DNA of 62,701 nucleotides, taken from the NCBI GenBank assembly GCA_900550235.1, contig URRQ01000009.1, positions 1-62,701 of the forward strand, written 5' to 3'. Positions within the stretch are counted from its first letter, which is position 1, and each line of letters opens with the position of its first letter. The DNA comes from an uncultured Lachnospiraceae bacterium. GTDB lineage: Bacteria > Bacillota > Clostridia > Lachnospirales > Lachnospiraceae. The position numbers were made by a program, and so were the translations under genes. Shown here piece by piece: positions 32,559 through 40,598 of this stretch. The notes beneath the pieces are model-generated. The model saw only the letters and a program-made list of their open reading frames with translations, did no database searches and was not told the DNA's origin.

Positions 32559-32834
32559 ATGCAGATTACAGATGTACGAGTTAGAAAAGTGGCAAAAGAA
32601 GGGAAATTAAAGGCAGTAGTATCCATTACAATGGACGAAGAATTTGTAGTACATGATATTAAGGTCATTGAGGGTGAAAAAGGATTATTTATTGCAATGC
32701 CAAGTAAGAAAGCAGTTGATGGAGAATACAGAGATATTGCACATCCAATCAATTCTGATACAAGAGAAAGAATTCAAAGTACAATTCTTGCAAAATATGA
32801 AGAAGCATTACTTGCTTCAGATGAAGAAGTATAA
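32559..32834 (+). CDS. spoVG: Septation regulator SpoVG
   Basis: A 91-residue protein matching SpoVG over its whole length (MQITDVRVRKV, IKVIEGEKGLFIAMPSKK, YRDIAHPINSDTRERI). SpoVG is a small nucleic-acid-binding regulator that affects asymmetric septation, and virulence or capsule genes in other Firmicutes. GAGGGAGGCAAAAGAT is a strong ribosome binding site. It is usually under its own sigma-H promoter in Bacillus; none is seen here in the 22-base gap, so it is probably co-transcribed with glgC-glgD, linking glycogen storage and entry into sporulation. Confidence 0.96.
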   Translation: MQITDVRVRKVAKEGKLKAVVSITMDEEFVVHDIKVIEGEKGLFIAMPSKKAVDGEYRDIAHPINSDTRERIQSTILAKYEEALLASDEEV

Positions 32835-32856
32835 GAAATAAAATGAGATGACTAGG

Positions 32857-32885
32857 TCCGGCAGGGAATATCCTGCCGGATTTTT
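32857..32885 (+). terminator. Intrinsic terminator after spoVG
   Basis: TCCGGCAGG / CCTGCCGGA with a T5 tail. Confidence 0.88.
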
Positions 32886-32909
32886 AGTGTCGAGACACCA
32901 AAAAAAGAC

Positions 32910-33106
32910 TTGACTTTCTCATAAGGTATGGTATTCTAGAGACATTTCCTGTGGAATTCTTTCCGCAGAATCATTCAAGCTGAACGGCATCTTTTATTTC
33001 GGGCTTATTTCTGAGCATGCTCCGATTGAAAAAGAAAAAATTAACAACGTAAAGGAGGAACTCTATGCTATACTAGAAGAAGCATAGTCAATTAAGGAAT
33101 AGTAAT
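32910..33106 (+). promoter_or_regulatory. Promoter and structured leader of the RluA-type gene, with a three-codon upstream ORF
   Basis: TTGACT (32910-32915) and TATTCT (32932-32937), 16 bases apart, drive a leader of about 160 bases. It holds a hairpin CTGTGGAA / TTCCGCAG (32949-32968), a GAGCATGCTC palindrome near 33015, and a perfect AAAGGAGG followed by ATG-CTA-TAC-TAG, a three-codon ORF (Met-Leu-Tyr). That ORF lies in a hairpin CTATGCT / AGCATAG. The gene itself has a separate ribosome binding site 30 bases downstream. No known riboswitch class was recognised. Confidence 0.5.
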
Positions 33107-33802
33107 ATGAGAGAAAAGATTAAAGTATTATACGAAGATGAGTCGATTCTCGTCGCTTACAAGCCTGCGGGAGTGGCAACACAGACAAATAAGACAGGTG
33201 AAAAAGATATGGAAAGTCTTTTGAAAAATTATATTTATAAGCAAAAGAAAGTGAAAGAGGTTCCGTATTTGGCAATTATTCACCGATTGGATCAGCCGGT
33301 AGAAGGTATTCTTGTATTTGCAAAAGAAAAAAATGCAGCGAAAGAATTGAATCGACAGCTTCAGACGAAAGGTTTTGGAAAAGAGTACAAGGCAATCGTA
33401 TGCGGAAAACTTCCGGAAGAAAAAGGAAAACTTAAGGATTATATGATCAAAGATACGAAAGAGAATCGGGCATATATCTGCTCGAAGGAACGAGAAGGAG
33501 CAAAAGAAGCGGTTTTGTATTATGAACTGTTAGGAGAGAGGCAAGACGGAACAAATCTTGTGCATATTTGTCTGGAGACAGGAAGATTTCATCAGATTCG
33601 GGTACAGATGGCCAATATAGGCTGTCCGCTTTTAGGAGATGCAAAGTATAATCCAATGGTAGAGAAATCGGGGCGTTGGGAACAAATAGCCCTTTGTGCC
33701 TATAGACTGCAGTTTCGACATCCTCGGACAGGGAGATTGATGGAATTTGAAATTGAACCGAAAGGAGAAGCTTTTCGTGAAAGGGCACTTGACAAAGAAT
33801 GA
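33107..33802 (+). CDS. RluA family pseudouridine synthase
   Basis: A 231-residue RNA pseudouridine synthase. The catalytic motif is HRLDQPVEGILVFAKE (aspartate near residue 65), preceded by VAYKPAGVATQ and followed by EYKAIVCGK and GRFHQIRVQMANIG, all typical of the RluA/RsuA superfamily. There is no S4 domain, so it belongs to the short RluA/RluC/TruC-like group; the target uridine in rRNA or tRNA cannot be assigned. AAGGA nine bases upstream sets the start. The proS promoter lies within its last codons. Confidence 0.9.
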   Translation: MREKIKVLYEDESILVAYKPAGVATQTNKTGEKDMESLLKNYIYKQKKVKEVPYLAIIHRLDQPVEGILVFAKEKNAAKELNRQLQTKGFGKEYKAIVCGKLPEEKGKLKDYMIKDTKENRAYICSKEREGAKEAVLYYELLGERQDGTNLVHICLETGRFHQIRVQMANIGCPLLGDAKYNPMVEKSGRWEQIALCAYRLQFRHPRTGRLMEFEIEPKGEAFRERALDKE

Positions 33803-33817
33803 AAATTCCCGTAAAAT
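33789..33817 (+). promoter_or_regulatory. Strong SigA promoter of the proS T-box transcript
   Basis: TTGACA (33789-33794, exact consensus) and TAAAAT (33812-33817) with a 17-base spacer. The -35 box lies inside the 3' end of the RluA-type gene. Confidence 0.8.
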
Positions 33818-33837
33818 TACGAGTAATCATTCATAAA

Positions 33838-34077
33838 AGTGACGCTGAAGAGGGATAGTATATACAGGATATGCTACAGAGAGAAGCCGGTTGGTGAAAG
33901 GCTTTGCGAGGAATGTATAGAACCTGCCTTGGAGTCTCTGTGTGAAAGCGCAGCGCATGCCAGCGTTATGGGCAGCAGAGAGAATTGCGAGATACAGGTA
34001 TATGGCTCGCGATTAATTAGGGTGGTACCGCCGAGATTTTCGGTCCCTTATGGGATTGAAAGTTTCGGTGTTTTTGT
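33838..34077 (+). promoter_or_regulatory. T-box riboswitch controlling proS
   Basis: Stem I is closed by ACAGAGAG near 33876 and the TCTCTGTG segment near 33934. The specifier loop contains GAACCTGCC with a CCT proline triplet at 33923-33925. The T-box AGGGTGGTACCGCC begins near 34019, and a terminator formed by CCGAGATTTTC and GAAAGTTTCGG ends in T5 near 34076. Uncharged tRNA-Pro should allow read-through. The open frame across this region is not a gene. Confidence 0.92.
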
Positions 34078-34152
34078 TTATAAATCATATTTTTACGAAG
34101 AAAACTTTCAGTCCGTAACTGAATTATAGATTAAGAAAGAGGAGAGAGTGCT

Positions 34153-35595
34153 ATGGCAAAGGAAAAGAAATTTGTAGAAGCAATCACATCAAGAGATGAA
34201 GATTTTGCACAATGGTACACAGACGTCGTAAGTAAGGCGGCTTTGTGTGACTACACAGATGTAAAAGGTTGTATGGTTTATCTTCCAAATGGTTATGCAA
34301 TCTGGGAGAAGATGCAGGCAGACCTTGATAAGAGATTCAAAGAGACAGGCGTTGAGAACGTATATCTTCCAATGCTGATTCCAGAGAATCTTCTTCAGAA
34401 AGAAAAGGATCATATCGAAGGATTCGCGCCAGAAGTTGCATGGGTAACGCATGGGGGTAATGAACCGCTTCAGGAAAGAATGTGTATCAGACCAACATCT
34501 GAGACATTATTCTGCGATCATTGGAGCAAGACAGTACAGTCTTACAGAGATCTTCCGAAAGTTTGGAATCAATGGTGCTCCGTACTTCGGTGGGAAAAAA
34601 CAACAAGACCTTTCTTACGTTCCAGAGAATTCTTATGGCAGGAAGGTCATACGATCCATGCGACATACGAAGAAGCAGAAGACCGTGCACTTTTAATGCA
34701 GAAAGTATATAAAGAATTTATCGAAGAAAGTCTTGCAATTCCACTCGTTGCAGGTAAGAAAACAGACAGTGAAAAGTTTGCTGGTGCAGAAGATACGTAT
34801 ACAGTAGAAGCATTGATGCACGATGGAAAAGCATTGCAGGCAGCAACAAGCCATTTCTTCGGAAGCGGATTTGCAGATGCATTTGATATCAAATATTTGG
34901 ATAAAAACAATGAACTTCACAGCGTATACGAGACATCTTGGGGATTAACAACAAGAATGATTGGCGCGATCATCATGGTACATGGTGATGACAGCGGTCT
35001 GATTCTACCTCCAAGAATTGCACCGATTCAGACACGTGTGATTCCAGTTGCACAGCATAAGGAAGGCGTTCTTGAAAAGGCAACAGAGCTTATGAACGCA
35101 TTAAAAGCAGCAGGATACACTGTGAATATGGATGCATCTGATAAGAGTCCGGGATGGAAATTCAGTGAGCAGGAGATGCTTGGAATTCCAACACGTATCG
35201 AAATCGGACCAAAAGACATTGAAAAGAATCAGGTTGTTGTTGTAAGAAGAGATACTCGTGAGAAGATTGTTGTTTCTATGGATGAGATTACAACAAAACT
35301 TGGAGAAATTTTGGAGACAATCCAAAAAGACATGTTTGACAAGGCAAAAGCATTCCTTGATGCACACATTGATACAGCCGTTACAATGGATGAGATGATT
35401 GAAAAATTCCAGGAGAATCGTGGATTTATCAAAGCAATGTGGTGTGGCTGCGAGGAATGTGAAGAGGAGATCAAAGCTGCAACAGGCGGAGCGTCTTCAC
35501 GATGTATTCCACCGGAGCAGGAACAGTTGTCAGATACTTGTATTTTCTGTGGAAAACCAGCGAAATATATGGTGTACTGGGGAAAATCATACTAG
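34153..35595 (+). CDS. proS: Prolyl-tRNA synthetase, archaeal/eukaryal-type
   Basis: Class II synthetase for tRNA-Pro. At 480 residues it lacks the large editing insertion (INS) of the about 570-residue bacterial form and instead has the extended C-terminal zinc-type domain (MWCGCEECEEEIKAATGGASSRCIP ... CIFCGKPAKYMVYWGKSY, ending in Tyr), as in archaea and eukaryotes. Motif 2 is VLRWEKTTRPFLRSREFLWQEGHT and motif 3 lies in RIEIGPKDIEKNQVVVVRRD. Lacking INS, misacylated Ala-tRNA-Pro would have to be cleared by a separate deacylase. The ribosome binding site is GAGGAGAGAGTGCT. Confidence 0.96.
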   Translation: MAKEKKFVEAITSRDEDFAQWYTDVVSKAALCDYTDVKGCMVYLPNGYAIWEKMQADLDKRFKETGVENVYLPMLIPENLLQKEKDHIEGFAPEVAWVTHGGNEPLQERMCIRPTSETLFCDHWSKTVQSYRDLPKVWNQWCSVLRWEKTTRPFLRSREFLWQEGHTIHATYEEAEDRALLMQKVYKEFIEESLAIPLVAGKKTDSEKFAGAEDTYTVEALMHDGKALQAATSHFFGSGFADAFDIKYLDKNNELHSVYETSWGLTTRMIGAIIMVHGDDSGLILPPRIAPIQTRVIPVAQHKEGVLEKATELMNALKAAGYTVNMDASDKSPGWKFSEQEMLGIPTRIEIGPKDIEKNQVVVVRRDTREKIVVSMDEITTKLGEILETIQKDMFDKAKAFLDAHIDTAVTMDEMIEKFQENRGFIKAMWCGCEECEEEIKAATGGASSRCIPPEQEQLSDTCIFCGKPAKYMVYWGKSY

Positions 35596-35610
35596 AATAA
35601 TAAGGATGCA

Positions 35611-35642
35611 AAAGAGGATTGTGGGAGCACAATCCTCTTTAA
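35611..35642 (+). terminator. Intrinsic terminator after proS
   Basis: AAAGAGGATTGTG / CACAATCCTCTTT with a GGAG loop; the T run is short (TTT), and cca follows closely, so some read-through is likely. Confidence 0.7.
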
Positions 35643-35658
35643 GGATGTGAAGATAATT

Positions 35659-36984
35659 ATGAAGATTATTTTGCCGGATAAAGTAAAGACAATTATCAAT
35701 ACTTTGTGCAGTCATGGATATGAAGCGTATGCAGTTGGTGGATGTGTTCGAGATTCTCTTCTTGGACGAGTGCCCGGAGATTGGGATATTACAACTTCAG
35801 CACAACCGGAGGAAACTAAAAAGTTATTTAAAAGAACATTTGATACGGGAATCGAACATGGAACAGTAACAGTATTGATTGATGGAGAAGGCTTCGAAGT
35901 TACGACATATCGAATTGATGGAGAATATGAAGATAGCCGTCATCCTTTGGAAGTGCAATTTACGAGAAATTTGGAAGAAGATCTGAAAAGAAGAGATTTT
36001 ACGATCAATGCAATGGCTTATAATGATGAAAGCGGAATTGTAGATATTTTTGGTGGAATGCAAGATTTAGAGCGAAAAATCATACGGTGCGTTGGAAATG
36101 CAGAGGAACGTTTTGGGGAAGATGCCTTGCGTATATTGCGAGCTGTACGCTTTGCGGCGCAACTTGGATTTGAAATTGAAGAAGAGACAAAAGAAGGAAT
36201 CAGAAAACTTGCTCCAACGCTTGCGAATATAAGTGCAGAACGAATTCAGGTAGAATTGGTGAAAATGTTAACTTCGGCAAATCCTCAATTGGTTCGAGAG
36301 GCATACGAATTGGGGATTACAAAGATTATTCTTCCGGAATTTGATCGGATGATGGAGACAGAGCAGGAAACACCGCACCATATTTATAATGTAGGAGAGC
36401 ATACGATTCAAGCAATTGGAAATGTTCGAGCAGATAAGGTGCTGCGGCTTACGATGCTATTGCATGATATTGCAAAGCCCGATATGAAAACTGTTGATGA
36501 ATCAGGAAAGGCTCATTTTAAAGGACATGCTTTCGAAGGAGAAAAAAGAGCGAAAGAGATTCTTAGAAGATTAAAATTCGATAATGATACTATGCGTAAA
36601 GTGACAAAACTTGTAGGTTTTCATGATGATAGAATACAGGCAAGAACAAACTGTGTGAGACGTGCGATGAATAAAATGGGAGAAGATCTGTTTCCGCTTT
36701 ATTTAGAAGTTGCAGGTGCAGATATACTTGCGCAGAGTGAATATCATAGAGAAGAAAAATTGAGAAATCTGGAAGAAGTCCGCAATTGTTATGAGGAAAT
36801 ATTAGAAAAGAAGCAATGTGTTTCTTTAAAAACTTTAGCAATTACAGGAAGTGATTTGATTGCATTAGGGATGAAACCGGGTAAAGAAATTGGAGAAACA
36901 TTAAACTGGTTATTGGACTTGGTAATTGAAGATCCAGAATTGAATGAGAAAAGAATATTAGAAGGGAAAGTGTCGGTGAAATAG
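35659..36984 (+). CDS. cca: CCA tRNA nucleotidyltransferase with HD domain
   Basis: Adds or repairs the 3' CCA of tRNAs; the four tRNA genes in this window lack encoded CCA, so the enzyme is needed. The 441-residue class II nucleotidyltransferase has YAVGGCVRDSLLGRVPGDWDITT (catalytic DxD), RRDFTINAMAYN, and GEDALRILRAVRFAAQLGFEIE. An HD phosphohydrolase domain follows (MLLHDIAKPD, GHAFEGE, FHDDR). The ATG at 35659 is preferred over the in-frame GTG at 35647, which touches the AAGGAT ribosome binding site. Confidence 0.93.
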   Translation: MKIILPDKVKTIINTLCSHGYEAYAVGGCVRDSLLGRVPGDWDITTSAQPEETKKLFKRTFDTGIEHGTVTVLIDGEGFEVTTYRIDGEYEDSRHPLEVQFTRNLEEDLKRRDFTINAMAYNDESGIVDIFGGMQDLERKIIRCVGNAEERFGEDALRILRAVRFAAQLGFEIEEETKEGIRKLAPTLANISAERIQVELVKMLTSANPQLVREAYELGITKIILPEFDRMMETEQETPHHIYNVGEHTIQAIGNVRADKVLRLTMLLHDIAKPDMKTVDESGKAHFKGHAFEGEKRAKEILRRLKFDNDTMRKVTKLVGFHDDRIQARTNCVRRAMNKMGEDLFPLYLEVAGADILAQSEYHREEKLRNLEEVRNCYEEILEKKQCVSLKTLAITGSDLIALGMKPGKEIGETLNWLLDLVIEDPELNEKRILEGKVSVK

Positions 36985-36996
36985 TCCGGCACTTTT
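36967..36996 (+). terminator. Intrinsic terminator overlapping the end of cca
   Basis: AAAGTGTCGG / CCGGCACTTT with a T5 tail; the left arm is inside the last codons of cca. Confidence 0.75.
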
Positions 36997-36997
36997 T

Positions 36998-37026
36998 GCA
37001 TACTTGCCCTATTTTAGACATACATT
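36998..37026 (+). promoter_or_regulatory. Candidate sigma-E promoter of the CotS-like gene
   Basis: GCATACT (36998-37004) and CATACATT (37019-37026), 14 bases apart, match the Bacillus sigma-E consensus (KMATATT, 14 bases, CATACANT) at all but one position. The CATANNNTA form also fits sigma-K, but the spacing favours sigma-E. A mother-cell promoter suits a spore-coat gene. Confidence 0.6.
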
Positions 37027-37056
37027 AGAGAGAACAGTAAGAAATAGGGGGATATT

Positions 37057-38046
37057 ATGAAAGATTACGGATTAGAAGTGCTGGAACAGTATGATATAGA
37101 GGTGAAGGAAGTTCGAAAAGTCAGGGGAGCTTTTCTGTGTGATACGGATGAGGGAGAGTTGCTTCTGTGTGAAACGAAAGTATCAGATAAAAAAACAGCC
37201 GGTTTGGAACGTTTGACAACACACATCATACATCACGGCTATTCAAAAGTGGACAGTATGTGGATGAATAGAGAAGGGGAATGGATTACAAAAGCAGGTG
37301 ATGGAACACGCTACATATTGAAACAATGGTTTTTGGGAAGAGAATGTGATGTAAAAAAAGAGCGGGAAGTGCTGGAAGCGGTGCGGAATCTGGCAAGACT
37401 TCATAAAATAATGAAGCTTCCGGAAGAAGAGATTCTTGAATTTGAAAGTAATGATATTCGAGATGAGTTCCAAAGGCACAATAGAGAACTTAGAAAGATT
37501 AGGACATTTATTCGAAATAGAACGGGAAAAGAAGAATTTGAACGAGTGGTGTTGGAGAATTTTGAAGAAATGTATGCATGGGCAAAACATGCCGGAGACA
37601 GGCTTGCCGAGTCGGGGTACGAGAAACTTGTGGCAAGAAGTCGGGAAGAAGGTACAGTAGTTCATGGAGAATATAATTACCATAATATTCTTATGACACA
37701 GCAAGGAATCGCGACAACAAATTTTGACCATTTTGCAAATGGAATACAAGCTTCGGATTTATATTATTTTATGAGAAAAATCTTGGAAAAGCATGAGTGG
37801 AATGTGGAGCTTGGAAGAGCGATGATGCGGGCATATCAGGATATTCGTCCACTCTCTGAAGAAGAGCAGGAGTACTTGGCAATCCGCTTTTCTTATCCGG
37901 AAAAATTTTGGAAAATCATGAACTCGTACTATCATTCAAATAAAGCATGGATCCCGGAAAAGAATGTTGAGAAACTACGGATTGCAATTCAGCAAAATGA
38001 GAAGAAGAAACGGTTTTTGGCGAGTATATTTTCTTTTCATTTATAG
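37057..38046 (+). CDS. CotS family spore coat / kinase-like protein
   Basis: A 329-residue protein of the CotS/YutH group, which has an aminoglycoside phosphotransferase-like kinase fold. Visible elements are the glycine/valine-rich N-lobe, HKIMKLPEEEI in the middle, VVHGEYNYHNILM (the HGDxxxxN catalytic loop with Asp replaced by Glu and the Asn kept), and ATTNFDHFANGIQASDLYYFM (normally IDFD, here NFD). CotS proteins are spore coat components or assembly factors. The substitution in HGE suggests weak or no kinase activity. AATAGGGGGATATT is the ribosome binding site. Confidence 0.88.
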   Translation: MKDYGLEVLEQYDIEVKEVRKVRGAFLCDTDEGELLLCETKVSDKKTAGLERLTTHIIHHGYSKVDSMWMNREGEWITKAGDGTRYILKQWFLGRECDVKKEREVLEAVRNLARLHKIMKLPEEEILEFESNDIRDEFQRHNRELRKIRTFIRNRTGKEEFERVVLENFEEMYAWAKHAGDRLAESGYEKLVARSREEGTVVHGEYNYHNILMTQQGIATTNFDHFANGIQASDLYYFMRKILEKHEWNVELGRAMMRAYQDIRPLSEEEQEYLAIRFSYPEKFWKIMNSYYHSNKAWIPEKNVEKLRIAIQQNEKKKRFLASIFSFHL

Positions 38047-38093
38047 AAGACTGGTGTATAATATAAGGTAGAAATTACAGGAGGTACGAAAAT

Positions 38094-39827
38094 ATGGATT
38101 ATCAGAAAGTGTATGAGGAATGGATTTCCGATTCATATTTTGATGAAGGTACAAAAGAAGAGTTGAAGGCAATCGCAAATGATGAGAATGAGATCAAAGA
38201 ACGTTTTTATAAGAATTTGGAATTCGGAACAGCAGGTTTGCGTGGAATCATCGGTGCAGGGACAAACCGTTTGAATATCTATACGGTTAGAAAAGCAACA
38301 CAAGGTCTTGCAAATTATATTTTGAAAAGAGATGCGAAGGATAGAGGAGTTGCAATTGCCTATGATTCTCGTCGTATGTCACCGGAATTTGCTGATGAAG
38401 CAGCGCTTTGCCTTGCGGCAAATGGAATCAAAGCGTATGTTTTTGATGCTCTTCGTCCAACACCGGAACTTTCTTTTGCAGTAAGAGAATTGCATTGTAT
38501 CGCAGGAATCAATATTACAGCCAGTCATAATCCACCGGAGTATAATGGATACAAGGTATATTGGGAAGATGGTGCACAGATTACGCCGCCTCATGACAAA
38601 GGAATTATGGATGAAGTGGAAGCGGTAACAGATTATGCGAATGTGAAAACAATGTCCTTAGATGCAGCGAAAGAAGCAGGATTATATGAAACGATCGGTG
38701 CGGCGATTGACGATTCTTATATGGAAGCGTTAAAGAAACAGGTGATTCATCAAGATGCGATTGACGCAATGAATAAGGAACTTAAAATTGTATACAGTCC
38801 GCTTCATGGTACAGGAAACGTACCGGTTAGAAGAGTGCTGAAAGAACTTGGATTTGAAAATGTCTATGTAGTAAAAGAACAGGAACTTCCGGACGGAGAG
38901 TTCCCAACAGTTTCTTATCCGAATCCGGAAGCGGAAGAAGCATTTGAGTTGGGCTTGAAACTTGCAAAAGAAGTAGACGCTGATCTTGTACTGGCAACAG
39001 ATCCGGACGCTGACAGATTGGGTGTTTATGTAAAAGATACGAAGTCAGGAGAATATCAAGTACTTACAGGAAATATGTCAGGCTGCCTTCTTGCAGATTA
39101 CGAGATTAGCCAAAGGAAAGCGTTAGAAGGACTTCCGGCAGACGGTTGTCTTGTAAAATCAATCGTTACTTCCAATATGGCAGATGCGATTGCAAAAGAA
39201 TACGGAGTCAGACTGATCGAAGTGTTGACAGGATTTAAGTATATCGGCCAGCAGATCTTGGAATTTGAAACAACAGGAAAAGGAACCTATTTGTTTGGAT
39301 TTGAAGAAAGCTATGGATGTCTGATCGGTACGCATGCGAGAGATAAAGATGCGATCGTAGCGACAATGGCTCTTTGTGAGGCTGCGGCTTATTATAAAAC
39401 ATTGGGCAAGACTCTTTGGGATGCTATGATCGACATGTTTGACAAATATGGATACTATAAGGATGACATTAAGGCGATTACATTAAAAGGTATCGAAGGA
39501 CTTGCTAAGATTCAGGAAATTCTCGAGACTCTTAGAAAAGAACCACCAACAGCATTTGGAGAATTCAAGGTATTGAGAGCAAGAGACTATAAAGCGGATA
39601 CGATCAAAGACCTTGAGACAGGAGAAGTTGTTCCAACCGGACTTCCAAGTTCCAATGTATTGTATTATGATTTGTCGGATGATGCATGGGTTTGTGTAAG
39701 ACCATCCGGTACAGAACCGAAAGTAAAATTCTACTTTGGAGTGAAAGGAACTTCGTTAGAAGACGCACAATTAAAATCTGAAGGTTTGGGCAAATTCCTT
39801 CTTGAAATGATAGATAAGATGCTATAA
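38094..39827 (+). CDS. Phospho-sugar mutase (phosphoglucomutase, PGM2-like)
   Basis: A 577-residue alpha-D-phosphohexomutase interconverting glucose 1- and 6-phosphate, or mannose or pentose equivalents. The phosphoserine loop is GINITASHNPPEYNGYKVYW near residue 145, the metal loop is ATDPDADRLGVYV near residue 303, the sugar-binding segment is GFEESYGCLIGTHARDKDA, and the phosphate-binding loop is CVRPSGTEPKVKFYFGV at the C-terminus. The size fits the PGM2/ManB-like group rather than GlmM. CAGGAGGTACGAAAAT is the ribosome binding site. It would supply glucose 1-phosphate for GlgC/GlgD. Confidence 0.92.
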   Translation: MDYQKVYEEWISDSYFDEGTKEELKAIANDENEIKERFYKNLEFGTAGLRGIIGAGTNRLNIYTVRKATQGLANYILKRDAKDRGVAIAYDSRRMSPEFADEAALCLAANGIKAYVFDALRPTPELSFAVRELHCIAGINITASHNPPEYNGYKVYWEDGAQITPPHDKGIMDEVEAVTDYANVKTMSLDAAKEAGLYETIGAAIDDSYMEALKKQVIHQDAIDAMNKELKIVYSPLHGTGNVPVRRVLKELGFENVYVVKEQELPDGEFPTVSYPNPEAEEAFELGLKLAKEVDADLVLATDPDADRLGVYVKDTKSGEYQVLTGNMSGCLLADYEISQRKALEGLPADGCLVKSIVTSNMADAIAKEYGVRLIEVLTGFKYIGQQILEFETTGKGTYLFGFEESYGCLIGTHARDKDAIVATMALCEAAAYYKTLGKTLWDAMIDMFDKYGYYKDDIKAITLKGIEGLAKIQEILETLRKEPPTAFGEFKVLRARDYKADTIKDLETGEVVPTGLPSSNVLYYDLSDDAWVCVRPSGTEPKVKFYFGVKGTSLEDAQLKSEGLGKFLLEMIDKML

Positions 39828-39831
39828 ATGC

Positions 39832-39860
39832 TTGACAAATGGGCGTAAAATCGGTATAAC
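39832..39860 (+). promoter_or_regulatory. Strong SigA promoter of the HU gene
   Basis: TTGACA (39832-39837) and TATAAC (39855-39860) with a 17-base spacer, directly after the mutase stop. It leaves a leader of about 80 bases that ends in ATAGGAGGTATATATCC. Confidence 0.8.
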
Positions 39861-39947
39861 AGTATTTAGAGCCGTCCACGGAGATTGCTTAGGAATTTAT
39901 AGAATCCAGCGTGATTTTGTAGACATAATTATAGGAGGTATATATCC

Positions 39948-40223
39948 ATGAACAAAACAGAATTGATTGCAGCAGTTGCTGACAATGCAGAATTATCTAA
40001 GAAAGACGCAGAAAAGGCTTTGAAAGCATTTGTTGATGTAGTTACAAGCGAACTGAAAAAAGGTGAAAAAGTTCAGTTAGTTGGTTTTGGTACATTTGAA
40101 GTAAGTGAAAGATCAGCAAGAGAAGGAAGAAATCCGCAGACAGGTAAGACAATGAAGATTGAGGCTTGCAAAGCTCCAAAATTCAAAGCAGGTAAGGCTT
40201 TAAAAGATGCTGTAAACGAATAA
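39948..40223 (+). CDS. hup: HU family DNA-binding protein
   Basis: A 91-residue histone-like nucleoid protein. MNKTELIAAVADNAELSKKDAEKALKAFVDVV forms the helical dimer part, and VQLVGFGTFEVSERSAREGRNPQTG leads into the beta arm with the conserved RNPQTG tip; the C-terminus is FKAGKALKDAVN. The protein compacts and bends DNA without sequence preference. It has a near-consensus promoter, a strong ribosome binding site and its own terminator, in line with abundant expression. hup next to rqcP is common in clostridia. Confidence 0.96.
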   Translation: MNKTELIAAVADNAELSKKDAEKALKAFVDVVTSELKKGEKVQLVGFGTFEVSERSAREGRNPQTGKTMKIEACKAPKFKAGKALKDAVNE

Positions 40224-40234
40224 AGAAAAGTTTA

Positions 40235-40266
40235 AAATAGAGGACAAGACGTCCTCTATTTTTTGT
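40235..40266 (+). terminator. Intrinsic terminator after hup
   Basis: AAATAGAGGAC / GTCCTCTATTT with a T6 tail. Confidence 0.9.
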
Positions 40267-40309
40267 GGCATGGGCAATTTTATAGTATAGAAGCATAACA
40301 GGAGGATAT

Positions 40310-40549
40310 ATGAGATTAGATAAGTTTTTGAAAGTTTCCCGTTTGATCAAAAGAAGAACGGTCGCAAATGAAGCATGTGATGCGGGGAGAGTTCTTGTGA
40401 ACGGAACAGTAGCGAAGGCTTCTGTAAAGGTAAAAGTGGGAGATATCATTGAGATTCAGTTTGGAACAAAAAGTGTCAAGGTAGAAGTGCTGGATATTCA
40501 AGAGACAACAAAAAAAGAAGAAGCAAAAGAACTGTTTAAATATTTGTAA
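40310..40549 (+). CDS. rqcP: S4-domain RNA-binding protein RqcP
   Basis: A 79-residue single S4 domain (MRLDKFLKVSRLIKRRTVANEACDAGRVLVNG) matching RqcP/YabO. RqcP works with RqcH on stalled 50S-peptidyl-tRNA complexes during C-terminal alanine tailing in bacterial ribosome quality control. It is the first gene of the conserved block that follows. CAGGAGGATAT is its ribosome binding site. The gap to hup holds the hup terminator; ATAGTATAGAAGC near 40280 may carry a weak promoter. Confidence 0.93.
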   Translation: MRLDKFLKVSRLIKRRTVANEACDAGRVLVNGTVAKASVKVKVGDIIEIQFGTKSVKVEVLDIQETTKKEEAKELFKYL

Positions 40550-40553
40550 AGTA

Positions 40554-40582
40554 TCATAATTTCACGCGCCCTTTCATATAAT
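40554..40582 (+). promoter_or_regulatory. Candidate sigma-E promoter of yabP-yabQ
   Basis: TCATAAT (40554-40560) and CATATAAT (40575-40582), 14 bases apart, each differ from the sigma-E consensus at one position. In Bacillus yabP and yabQ are sigma-E genes, so the location fits. The -10 also contains TATAAT, but no sigma-A -35 box is present. Confidence 0.5.
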
Positions 40583-40598
40583 AAGAGAAAGGAACAAG

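Noticed and set aside
33839..34129. 96-residue open frame upstream of proS
   Set aside because: It runs through the T-box leader (Stem I, specifier, T-box, terminator) and has no ribosome binding site or protein-like sequence.
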